From positions 6,014,001 to 6,078,000 of the forward strand of contig NC_026656.2 in NCBI RefSeq assembly GCF_000004075.3: DNA of 64,000 bases. The letters run 5' to 3'. The notes below the pieces were generated by a model. It made no database searches and had not been told where the DNA came from. It was given only the letters and a program-made list of their open reading frames with translations. The position numbers were made by a program, and so were the translations under genes. Numbering within the stretch: position 1 is the stretch's first letter; each line of letters starts with the position of its first letter. This DNA comes from Cucumis sativus (taxonomy: Eukaryota; Streptophyta; Magnoliopsida; Cucurbitales; Cucurbitaceae). Positions 46,701 through 55,259 of the stretch are shown piece by piece.

Positions 46701-47125
46701 CCTCTCTATTTCTTCACAATTTGAGTAGAGTGGAGTACTTGCCCGAGTGTTGGCAACATTATATGACATCTCTACAACTTCTTTATTTAAGCAAATGTGA
46801 AAATTTAAAGAGCTTACCGGGATGGATTGGCAACCTCACCTCACTCACAGGATTGAAAATTTCAACATGTGACAAGTTAACTATGCTACCTGAAGAAATT
46901 GACAATCTTACCTCACTTACAAATTTGGATATTTCTTATTGCAAAAACTTAGCTTTTCTACCAGAAGGGATTCAACACATCCATAATTTACGATCGATAG
47001 CAGTTATTGGTTGTCCTATATTAGAAGAATGGTGCAAGAAAAACAGACGAGAAGATTGGCCTAAGATCGAGTACTATATTTCCAGACTTAGTCATTTAAT
47101 CAAGAATTCATTCATTACTTCATGA
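43769..47125 (+). CDS. CC-NBS-LRR immune receptor (RGA-like)
   Basis: An uninterrupted 1118-aa frame. An Rx-type coiled coil covers about residues 1-140, with EDVID-like DVLYEIDDLIDEF at 72-84. The NB-ARC domain has the P-loop GMPGFGKT (197-204), kinase-2 LIVMDDVW (273-280), RNBS-B GSRILITTR, a GLPL box reading GVPLL (373-377), RNBS-D CFLYCALFPKDYRI and MHD box MHDLMHDL (508-515). Irregular leucine-rich repeats fill about 560-1090. CNL proteins detect pathogen effectors in the cytoplasm and trigger defence as ATP-driven oligomers. All nucleotide-binding motifs are intact, so the copy looks functional. A donor-like caggtatgc just after the stop suggests a 3' UTR intron. Flanking duplications and an NLR relic downstream show past tandem duplication. 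The effector recognised cannot be inferred. Confidence 0.95.
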   Translation: MAEAILFNLTADIIFKLGSSALRQFGSLRGGVKDDFDKLWHSLSAIQAVLHDAEEKQFKDHAVEVWVSRLKDVLYEIDDLIDEFSYQILRRQVLQSNRKQVRTLFSKFITNWKIGHKIKEISQRLQNINEDKIQFSFCKHVIERRDDDDEGLRKRRETHSFILEDEVIGRNDDKEAVIDLLLNSNTKEDIAIVSIVGMPGFGKTALAQFIYNHKRIMTQFQLKIWVCVSDEFDLKITIQKIIESATGKKPKSLLQMDPLQCELRKQIDGKKYLIVMDDVWNEKKEKWLHLKRLLMGGAKGSRILITTRSEQVAKTFDSTFVHLLQILDASNSWLLFQKMIGLEEHSNNQEIELDQKNSNLIQIGMEIVSTLRGVPLLIRTIGGLLKDNKSERFWLSFKNKELYQVLGRGQDALKEIQLFLELSYKYLPSSNLKQCFLYCALFPKDYRIKKDELILLWRAQGFIQQNGNNDDNSSLVDIGEDYFMELLSRSFFQEVEKNDFGDIITCKMHDLMHDLACSITNNECVRGLKGNVIDKRTHHLSFEKVSHEDQLMGSLSKATHLRTLFIQDVCSRCNLEETFHNIFQLRTLHLNLYSPTKFAKTWKFISKLKHLRYLHLKNSFCVTYLPDSILELYNLETFIFQSSLLKKLPSNVGNLINLKHLDLSSHLNLEFLPDSITKLYKLEALILHGCSNLKELPKYTKRLINLKSLVLYGCSALTHMPKGLSEMTNLQTLTTFVLGKNIGGELKELEGLTKLRGGLSIKHLESCTSIVDQQMKSKLLQLKSGLQKLELQWKKPKIGDDQLEDVMYESVLDCLQPHSNLKEIRIDGYGGVNLCNWVSSNKSLGCLVTIYLYRCKRLRHLFRLDQFPNLKYLTLQNLPNIEYMIVDNDDSVSSSTIFPCLKKFTISKMPKLVSWCKDSTSTKSPTVIFPHLSSLMIRGPCRLHMLKYWHAPKLKLLQISDSEDELNVVPLKIYENLTSLFLHNLSRVEYLPECWQHYMTSLQLLYLSKCENLKSLPGWIGNLTSLTGLKISTCDKLTMLPEEIDNLTSLTNLDISYCKNLAFLPEGIQHIHNLRSIAVIGCPILEEWCKKNRREDWPKIEYYISRLSHLIKNSFITS

Positions 47126-47699
47126 TTCAGGTATGCAAAATCAAATTCCTCTCATGAATTTTTTCTTTTATATATACATTATTATTTTGAAAAAGCAATA
47201 CATAGTTTCATTTTAATTTCCCTTACTTAAAACTACATAACTATTACAACATTGGCTCACCCAAAAGGTATAAAGAAATATAATGGTTGTTCTTTAGGTT
47301 TTGGACACCAACACTCTCAACTTTAAAACATTTGCTATTTATTATAAATACACAATTATATCACTATAGCATTCATTTTGGCTTGGTGAACATAGAGACA
47401 ATATAACTCTCTCAACTTTCAAAAAATTTTCATTTGTTATAAAACTTCATATACAATTTTATTATTTATTCAAAAACTTATCATTTACCATTCATACCTG
47501 ATATTTCTTTTTTACTATATATTGAAAAAGGAAACAGTATTTGCAATTTAGGACTATGTATAACAATTTTGGGCTTTACGTGTTGATTGTACACATTACT
47601 TGTAGTTTAATCTTTACCAATGAAATTGAAGTTTATTGAGTTTGTTTTTCTTTTTTGAATCTTACAATATTTTTCACACTTTGCTTCTAAAAAGAAATG

Positions 47700-47925
47700 A
47701 GAAGACCATTTTTGGTGTTTGCATACGTAGGGGGAACAAAGAAAAAGAGATTTATGAAGGTTCTTGGTCATCAACATTTGGGAGAAACAATAGAATTTTC
47801 AGCAACAAATCTCGCTTTGTAGTTTGGGAGAATATTTGTAGCCTCACAAGTTCTTGGTCATCTAGAAACAAGATTTTTTCTGATCATTTCCGCTCTGTAA
47901 TTGCTCTAAACTGTAGTGCATGATT
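47700..47925 (+). pseudogene. LINE ORF2 3'-end relic downstream of the NLR
   Basis: The frame ending at 47923 encodes GRNNRIFSNKSRFVVWENIC, then SSRNKIFSDHFRSVIALN. This resembles the R-N-N-R-I-F ... V-W-E C-terminus of plant LINE ORF2 proteins. Stops isolate it and the RT core is missing. Same strand as the NLR, about 600 bp past its stop, so it could be co-transcribed in a long 3' UTR. Confidence 0.6.
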
Positions 47926-48394
47926 TTACTTGATTTATTTCTCGCTGCTATATACTATGAACTTATCTCTAGTCCTCTTTTGATCATCTTGTATCATGTG
48001 CTTTTCAATGAATGAATATATTTGATAGGGAATGATAGGGTACTAAAAGGGTGTCCACCTAGTGGGGATGCTTAAGTGCACCTAATGATCCAAGTCGTAT
48101 CATTTCTAAAAAAAACATTGCGTAAAGGATGTGGTTGTCATTTTTAACATAGTTTTTCTTTTTCTTTTTATTTCTTTCAATGTAATGATATCAAGTTGCT
48201 TAAATGTTTATCTTGACATGGATTTATTTGCGTACCTATTCTTATTGTTTTTAGTAAAAAATTTGACTATGGTCGTGTGGTTTTTCACTCCTCCATTTGA
48301 GAGGTTTTTTTTTCTTTTCACGGTAAATTGTGTTTTGTATTTGTTTATTTTGTTTACAACTCTTAATTCCTAGCTATTAGAAGAAAAACTATTG
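47926..48394. other. Intergenic, no gene seen
   Basis: AT-rich sequence between the LINE tail and duplicate B'. The open frame at 48131-48373 is hydrophobic only because of T-rich codons; no domain was seen. Confidence 0.4.
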
Positions 48395-48812
48395 GAGTAG
48401 TAGGCAAATGAGTTCAACCCATCCAAGAAGTTCGATCAATGTCCAAAGAAAGCGTGTCTAGACGACTCTTGGCTTTGCCTCAATATTTCCATTATTCTTG
48501 CTTAAAAACTTCATGCATTTTTGTCTAAATCAAAATGCATTTTAACCATATCACTAGTGTATCAACTTGTATCATCATTATACTTTTTCTAACTACAATA
48601 CTAACTATTATGCATTATCGATGTGTGAATCGTTTATCGTAATATGTGCAAAACCTTTGTTTTAATTTCATTTAATCTAAACATTTTAATTTGTTTTTGG
48701 TTTGGCATTGATTATTGTATAATTGTAGATGCTTGGTTACTTGACCATATTTGCTTTGAAATTCATTATTATAGGAAAGCATAACAATGGCAGTTTATTT
48801 CAGCTTAATTAG
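48395..48812 (+). repeat. Duplicates B' and A' joined
   Basis: 48395-48535 matches 43285-43425 (NLR 5' flank), and 48536-48812 matches 39865-40035. The two are contiguous here but 3.2 kb apart and in reverse order upstream. The pair immediately precedes the NLR relic, so this block is probably the 5' region of a decayed second NLR copy. Confidence 0.75.
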
Positions 48813-48996
48813 ATACAAAATATCTATATATATAATAAAGAGATTCAATTGGCAATTAAGATAGAGGTAGTTGAAATGCATTACAAGTGGGTTAATTCTA
48901 TTTTAGCTACAAAGCTCAGTGACTTATTTATCTTTAATTTTAGAAGCCAAACAATCAAATGCTTAAATGCATGCAATATCTACGTTGCTTAGTTTT

Positions 48997-49088
48997 GATC
49001 TATATGGGCAAGTAGATTTTGTTAATGCTAAAAATGTTCTGCTCATAATAAGAATCATTGAAGGACTTCTAAAAGTGACAAATAAATT
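48997..49088 (+). pseudogene. NLR gene fragment (NB-ARC, around GLPL box)
   Basis: The segment aligns with 44848-44941 of the intact NLR over its whole length at about three in four bases. Landmarks are gatc..at.ggca.g.agatt, tgttc.gct, aataagaa.cattg.agg and actt.taaaag. One base is missing near 49033, which shifts the frame. It encodes the stretch around the GLPL box. Similarity may extend left to about 48940. It lies 1.9 kb past the intact NLR stop in the same orientation and is the remains of a tandem copy. Confidence 0.82.
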
Positions 49089-50448
49089 ATTTATTTGAGA
49101 TAGATTTTTCGTTAAACACCAAACGAACATTTATTTTAAAATTTGGTTGGACGTGTTTTTTCTAAAATGATTTATTTCATAACCTCATCTTTTTTCAAAA
49201 ATTATTTTAAACCAATATCAAATACATCTTGTATTATTGTGTTTTAAATAAAATGATCCATTATAGTTTAATAATTAAACGACAATCCAACTCATTAGCT
49301 AATTATAACAATTTCTATCATTTTCCGTAAGGTTAGCCAAAATTTCTAGAGACTTTTATATTTCCATTGGCATCAATATTTATATAAAATTGAGACCTTG
49401 ATATAGACAACGGAATTTCAAACCTCAGCTAAAAGAATAAATCTTGAAACCCAGGATCCAAATTAGAACGTAAAACTACAACATTACAACATCTAAAGCC
49501 CAAGTTCGATTTATCCACCCGTTTTAAACTATATTCCACAGTAAATATCAGCAACAAAAAATTGATTACATTCTTCGTTCCAGAAGAAACACAGCATGGT
49601 TTTAACTCATTAGCTGTGAAAACAAAATTTTAGGTCCTTGTGATTTCAGCCAACTTTCAAGGCATTTGTATGGTAAACAAACAATGCTTCATTCAGTTTC
49701 CTTGGAAATTGCAAATACATCTTGCAAACTATGCTTGGGCAAGGGACTGAAACAAAAACAAATACAAGGGCAATTTAAGAAATTTGAAGTGCTATTTTTC
49801 TGTAATATGAAACTAAAACTGATCACATTTTTATGGGTCTTGAATTTTTCCAAGTTCTTCAATTCTTGAGAGTTGAAGTCAAAGTACACAACCCAAATAG
49901 GAAAAACAATCACTAGACTCATACGAAATGTTCAAATGATTCCGAAAGTCTAAGAAAGGAAAAGAAATAGCAGTAATAACACACCACTTAACTAGATATT
50001 AGGGAAGGGCAACCTATGTCCATTTGGTAAACCATCTAGCAATTTTTTTCCAAAAAAAAATGTTACTAGTACTACCAATTTTTCAATTGGACCAATTAGT
50101 TAAAGTATAATTATTTAATACATAATCTAAAAAAAGAACTCAACCCAAGCAGAACAAGGCGTTACGTGCATTTACAAAAACTTTACCCTTCGAGTCCTAT
50201 GAAGAAGCATGCTATCTACCAAAGAACCACATCTCACAAATCACCTATACGAAGATTGACATTGTTGAAAAAACATTTTTCAAGAGTCATTACAAATACA
50301 CCTTAATCTCTTTCCTGAGCAATGGACCATCGCAAAGCAACATCAAAGAACAAAACTTTTACAAACTTGACAATCTGATGTTGTCTAAATATAGCAATTT
50401 CTTTTAGAATAATCGGAACTTTATATAGCTAGCAAAAGTGTTGACCTT
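49089..50448. other. Intergenic, 3' flank of UTP11
   Basis: AT-rich sequence without a recognisable gene. The right end should contain the UTP11 3' UTR. No further NLR fragments were seen. Confidence 0.45.
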
Positions 50449-52578
50449 TTAGCGCTTTCGTTCTGCCCGCCACTTATATACAGGTTTCAAAGTTGGATTG
50501 GAAAGTTCATCTTCTCGGAGTTTACGTTTGCGACCCTTTTTCTGATATAAGCATGCATCATCACATATCAGATTCAATAATCATTTTAACACAGTCTACT
50601 TGTCCACCATGCTTGAACAGGTGAAAGCACATTAGAACGTACCCTTAATTCTTGTTGTAGTGTCATATCCATATAAAGTTTCTCTAGTTCATTTACTCTA
50701 CTCCTCCTTGCCTCCAATTCTTTGTACGAAGAAATGGTTTTCCTGTGTTAAAAAAAAGAGCATCACTAATGAAAGAAGGAAACCACACAAATCGGCAACA
50801 ATCTTGAGCAGTTGGAATGAAAGTCCCTCTGGGGTAAAATATATACCACTTGCTAAGTGAAAAATTGAACCTCTTAGTCATAATCGGATAGAGAACCTAG
50901 TCGATTTTAGAAGATTAAGTGTTTAGACCAGAACTTTTTTGATTGCAAATGATTCTATCCCAAATGTCCAACTACTAAAAAAAATCAAATGTAAATGCAA
51001 CCTCACATATTATTAGAACCCACGCCTTTCATTTTCATTAAAATGAACTCGATTATTGTACTCATAATTTACAGAGGATGTCATTAAAGAGAAGTGGAAA
51101 ATACTCAATGGAGGTGAAGGAGTAGGAAAAAGTTTATTTGTTGGCTAATTCATTTTGATCCGTTGGGGCTCTCCCTGAAATTATGTAATCAACTATGATT
51201 GAAGAGGGGATTTACATAAACTCGTAAGGATCAAATAAAAGTGCCCTGTTTGTAAATAAAAAGATTCACATGCAGCAGTCAGTATCCTAGGTAATAATGT
51301 TACCTTCTAATACTATCAGGAACTGCCTCAGATGATGCCACCAATCCTTTAGAAGAACGAGATAAAATTTCATTGGCTTCCTCCCTGCAAGTAATTGACA
51401 ATGATTTATTAACATAAATAACTTCACTGCTTTAGGGTTTGCAGGGAGAAAATGAGTCAGGTTCACCAGAAAAAATTGAGTAAAATAAGTAGGTTGAATG
51501 CATTTTTGTGAAGTAAGATGACACAGGCCAACAGCATCAAAAGTTCTTTGGTATATATTTATCTTTAGTGTAAAAAAGGCCCTCTATCATAAATTTATCT
51601 TATGTTTATGCATTCCTGACGCGCTCTTGTTTGAAACCCAAAGTATAGTAACTGTAAGTGGACATTATATGATTCCACCCATTTGTTTGCAGACCAAGAA
51701 TTATTTCATGCGTTTTCATTTGGAAAAGTGGAAAAAGTTTCAAATTGTGCTCACACCTGTCTTCAGCAAAGTAAAGATGCTTATTTGATGGCTGATTGTC
51801 AAGAGAATGCAACGTTGCTGTCAGTTTTTCAATTTTCTGTACAGAGGAGTGCAAGTTTGATATATTAGATAAAGTAATAAATCAGCAAGTTTTTCAAAGC
51901 AATCCTTGTTACTAAAGGAACGAAAGAACCCACCTTTTTCTCACTCTGCATCTTCTGAAGTATATAACCTGCATCTTGGGTCTTCATCAGCATGAGTTGC
52001 TCTGCAGTATACTTATTAACATGACTCCTATACAATATATAAAGATCAAGAGACATAAGGAAACGAAGAGAAGAGCTGAAATTCATCTTATGCTAGAAAT
52101 CATCTAAGATCGTTACTCTGGTTTATGGACTCCATCAACTGTTCTCGTCCTAATCATCTTAAAGTAAAATTCATCTGGATTCTTGAAGGCTGCTTTCTCT
52201 TTAAGTTTCTGAAAATCAAACAATAAAAAATACAGAACAACCAAATCACGGACATTTATAGAAGGCAGTAAACAACAAAAAATTTCCTTCACTGAACATT
52301 AGAAAATAGATGTACAGGCATTTCAAAGTTTACCCGTAAAGTATCTTCCTTCTTATGAAAAGCCTTAGCACGCTGAATATAATCTTTGTGTTTCTCAAGA
52401 AGTCCAAATTTTTTCCGAGATTGCCTAATGAATCACAGGAGCCCATCACCAATAAAAGGGGTCAGACATTGAAATTTCCATTTTTAAGAAACAAAAAACC
52501 ATGAAAAAACTTAATCACTTACGGTTGAGCTCGCTCCTTGTAAGGCCGTCTAGGAACCGCATTCCTTAGGGATGACAT
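50449..52578 (-). CDS. UTP11: UTP11, U3 snoRNA-associated protein 11
   Basis: Eight minus-strand exons, 52578-52523, 52424-52334, 52208-52117, 52027-51934, 51836-51757, 51384-51304, 50742-50643 and 50541-50449, join in frame to 228 aa with GT-AG introns. UTP11 is a subunit of the nucleolar SSU processome, which cuts and folds pre-18S rRNA with the U3 snoRNP. Family landmarks are the N-terminal MSSLRNAVPRRPYKERAQPQ, then KKFGLLEKHKDYIQRAKAFH, NPDEFYFKMI, the central QLMLMKTQDAGYILQKMQSE and a basic C-terminus KWRAERKR. Length is normal for a plant UTP11. An open frame extends upstream of the ATG, but that part is hydrophobic and unlike the family, so MSSLRN is the start. Confidence 0.94.
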
Positions 52579-53775
52579 TGCAATCAATAAGAGAGCGAGA
52601 AACTGATGTGCAAGTACAACCAAATAATGATTTCTAAGTCTTAGTTTCCCTACACCAAAACATAAAACAATCACGTAAGTTAATATTACTGTTAAGAAGG
52701 CAGTCAACCCAAATTCCACAAAATCATAGATTAAATTCAAAGTTTCTATTAATAGAACACCATTTTAAATAACAAATCAAATACCCAATCCCGAAACCAG
52801 AGAAATCCACATCTATCGACAAGTTTAGAAGAAGAAAAAAAGTTGATATTCTAACAGATGAGAATGACTACTAACAGATTTAACAGTTAGACAGGTTTAG
52901 GGGAATTCAAATGCTGCCTTTTACAGGTACTTGTGAGAGCAATGTTATTCAACAACGAACATAAATTTTTAGGGTATTTGCACATGTGCATGTATTTCCT
53001 ACTTTGAGAATGATGACAGATAAAAGCAAAAATTGCATAAGTGGCAGAAGGCAGAAAGACACAGTGAAAGAAGACAGCAGCAGAAGAAGAAAAAGGAGGT
53101 GGAGCACGTGAGAGTGAGAGTGAGAATGAGATGAAGATGAAGATGAAAGGGTTTAGGCTTTCTTAAGAAAACACTGTATGATTTATAAAGCTATCAGCGT
53201 TATACGGACAACTCTTGATCATTCTCATATGTCAAAAGCAATGTCAGTAGGTTTAGGCATAGGTTCTAACTTAATTTGAAACCTCTCATCAACCCTATAA
53301 AACATATGAGCAACGGAACTTTTGTGGTAAAATTAAGTTAGTATATTAGCTTGGCTTTTGATGAGTGACTTCTATGTATAAGTTGTTAACCTTTCATGGA
53401 AAGAAAGAAACCCTAAGAGATAATATTACTTTGGCGGCTTTTGATGAGTGGATACTGGATTCTCATTTTAAATGAAAACAAGTTTGGATCTCTATTACTT
53501 TTGGTGAGTAATTTTCACTATTGAGAACGAGAAAGAAGAAATGAGAATTCCTTTCCTAATTATACAAATTATGAACAATTCCGTAGTCTTAAAATTCATA
53601 CATTTGTAATTTGTATTAAGTACTTGTTATGATTAAACAAATGAATAAATTATAGGTAATTAGTTGTTTTGGCTAGTCTTCTTTTCCAAATCTAAAAGTG
53701 TGTTAATAGGAAGTACACACTAATTCATTACAATCCATTAGTCCACTCCTATAAAATCAAATATAAATATAATTC
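52579..53775. other. 5' flank of UTP11
   Basis: Contains a probable leader and promoter: pyrimidine-rich on the minus strand at 53050-53165, with the telo-box and G-box listed separately. A leader intron is possible between about 53030 and 52600. No other gene was seen up to 53775. Confidence 0.45.
53105..53159 (-). promoter_or_regulatory. Telo-box and G-box upstream of UTP11
   Basis: On the minus strand, 53159-53146 reads agcctaaaccctt, which contains cctaaaccct, a telo-box-like element (AAACCCTA family). 53105-53110 is a perfect cacgtg G-box. Telo-boxes are common in promoters of plant ribosomal-protein and ribosome-biogenesis genes, which suits UTP11. Position, about 550 bp before the ATG, implies an untranslated first exon or leader intron. 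Function is inferred. Confidence 0.45.
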
Positions 53776-54358
53776 CACCACAAACTAACTCTAAATTATC
53801 AAAGCAACACTATTCAACCAAAATTTAACTCCAATGTACACAACAATAAAATTCACCAACAACATTCATCCATAAAAAGAATCCAAAAATTTCAATTACA
53901 TATACTTTTTCATAGAAACAACTGCTTTCATTAAAAAAAAACAAAACAAAAACAAGGGCGTACAAATAAAGGGTTTCCAACCAAATAAGATATTGCCAAG
54001 AGAATAGTTACAAAAAGTCTTCGAAACTGAAGTCCAACCAGAAACGTGAAACTAAAACCTTACGAAGGACCAAACTTCAATAGGTCCCTCTTCACACCGC
54101 GAAAAACTCTACTTTTCCTCTCCCCAAAAGATCCCACAAAATTTCAACCACTAATTAACCGAAAAAAGGTTAAAAAAAAGTAATGACCAACAATATTTAG
54201 TCACAAACCTCCACTTCTACCAAAATATTAATCTCATTCAACCACAAATTAACTCCAAATTATCTCACAAACACTTTTCGACCAAAACTTAACTCCAACG
54301 TACACAAGAATAATGTTCACCAACAACATTCACATACATTAAAAAATCCTAAAATTTA
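53776..54358. repeat. Direct repeat pair, about 105-120 bp
   Basis: 53776-53880 and 54240-54358 share the order caccacaaa.taactc.aaattat, ttaactccaa.gtacaca and ttcaccaacaacattca, same orientation, with small indels. About 360 bp of unrelated A-rich sequence lies between. No reading frame. This may be a local duplication or the ends of an unrecognised element. Confidence 0.65.
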
Positions 54359-54961
54359 ATGTACAGATTAATATACACAATTGCAATCCCCAAATTCACA
54401 GTCCAGGAAAACTTTTACAGAATTCTCATTTAATTCCACACCTTCTTCCTCTAACTATTTTCCCTTTCTTCAATCACATGTTACTTCATAAAACTGGGGG
54501 AATGAAGAATGCATGACTTATTTAGTTGAGTCCCCCACGAAAAATGCCATTGGATTTATCACCTAATCTTATATTGTCCATAATTGAATTTATCAGAAAG
54601 ATAAATGAATTAAAAAGTATTCATAAATAAACCTATAGGGAGAACAAAATAGCATCAAATAAAATACGGATGCAAAATGATGACCAATCTTCTAATGCCG
54701 AGACTGAAGACGGTGTGGTCATTCCTTAAAACATACTGAAACTGCTTATAAAAAACAGTCATTACAACCACTTTCCTCAATTAATTGCAACATCATTAAT
54801 CAGAATGAAAAAGCCCAAATCATAGTGGAGCATATTCCTTAAACCCAAAAGAAAAAATTTGAGGAAGTCATATAAGCTTAGACCCTTCATTGAAAAACTA
54901 TCAGAATAAAGAACGAAAACAAATATTAATGATTCACACTTTCAAACAAAAGAAGAAGTAC
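54359..54961. other. Intergenic, no gene seen
   Basis: AT-rich sequence downstream (minus strand) of the NT-C2-like relic. I looked for the expected next exon (a PKGWDKL-type segment) and did not find it. Confidence 0.4.
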
Positions 54962-55042
54962 TTGGACTGCCTTGAGGTTGGAGAACTTGAAATCAAATTT
55001 CTCCCCCGCTTTCACTTTCCGGTTCTTGAGCAATCTGAGAAG
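54962..55042 (-). pseudogene. First-exon relic of an NT-C2 domain gene
   Basis: The minus strand encodes RLLKNRKVKAGEKFDFKFSN followed by LKAVQ, then gtac at a donor-like border. Plant NT-C2/myosin-heavy-chain-like proteins start M-F-R-L-H-K-N-R, then K-x-G-E-x-x-D-F-K-F-S-x-x-K-A-x-Q, with exon 1 ending near that Q. Here the codons matching Met-Phe read CTT CTC, so the start is lost, although a longer frame from 55258 runs through. Exon 2 is absent in the next kilobase. The region upstream (55045-55230) is unusually GC-rich, as if 5' UTR or promoter was copied too. Confidence 0.5.
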
Positions 55043-55259
55043 GAGGCTAGGTGGCTGTAGTTTGTGAAAGAGGCAAAGGCTAGGGTGCGGTTTAGGGGAT
55101 GCGCAGGGCGGTGGACGTTTGTTGGAGGCGTGGGCGGGAGGGTTTTGTAGGAGAGAAGAAAAAATTCGAAGGGAGAGTTGAGGAAAACGGTTCAAGATAA
55201 CCGGGATGATTGGCGGATCGGTTTTGTCGGATTGTAGTCCGTTCAAGAACCAAACCAAA

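Noticed and set aside
52579..52740. Upstream extension of the UTP11 first frame
   Set aside because: The extra residues are hydrophobic and unlike UTP11, which begins MSSLRN in plants; the stretch is probably intron or leader.
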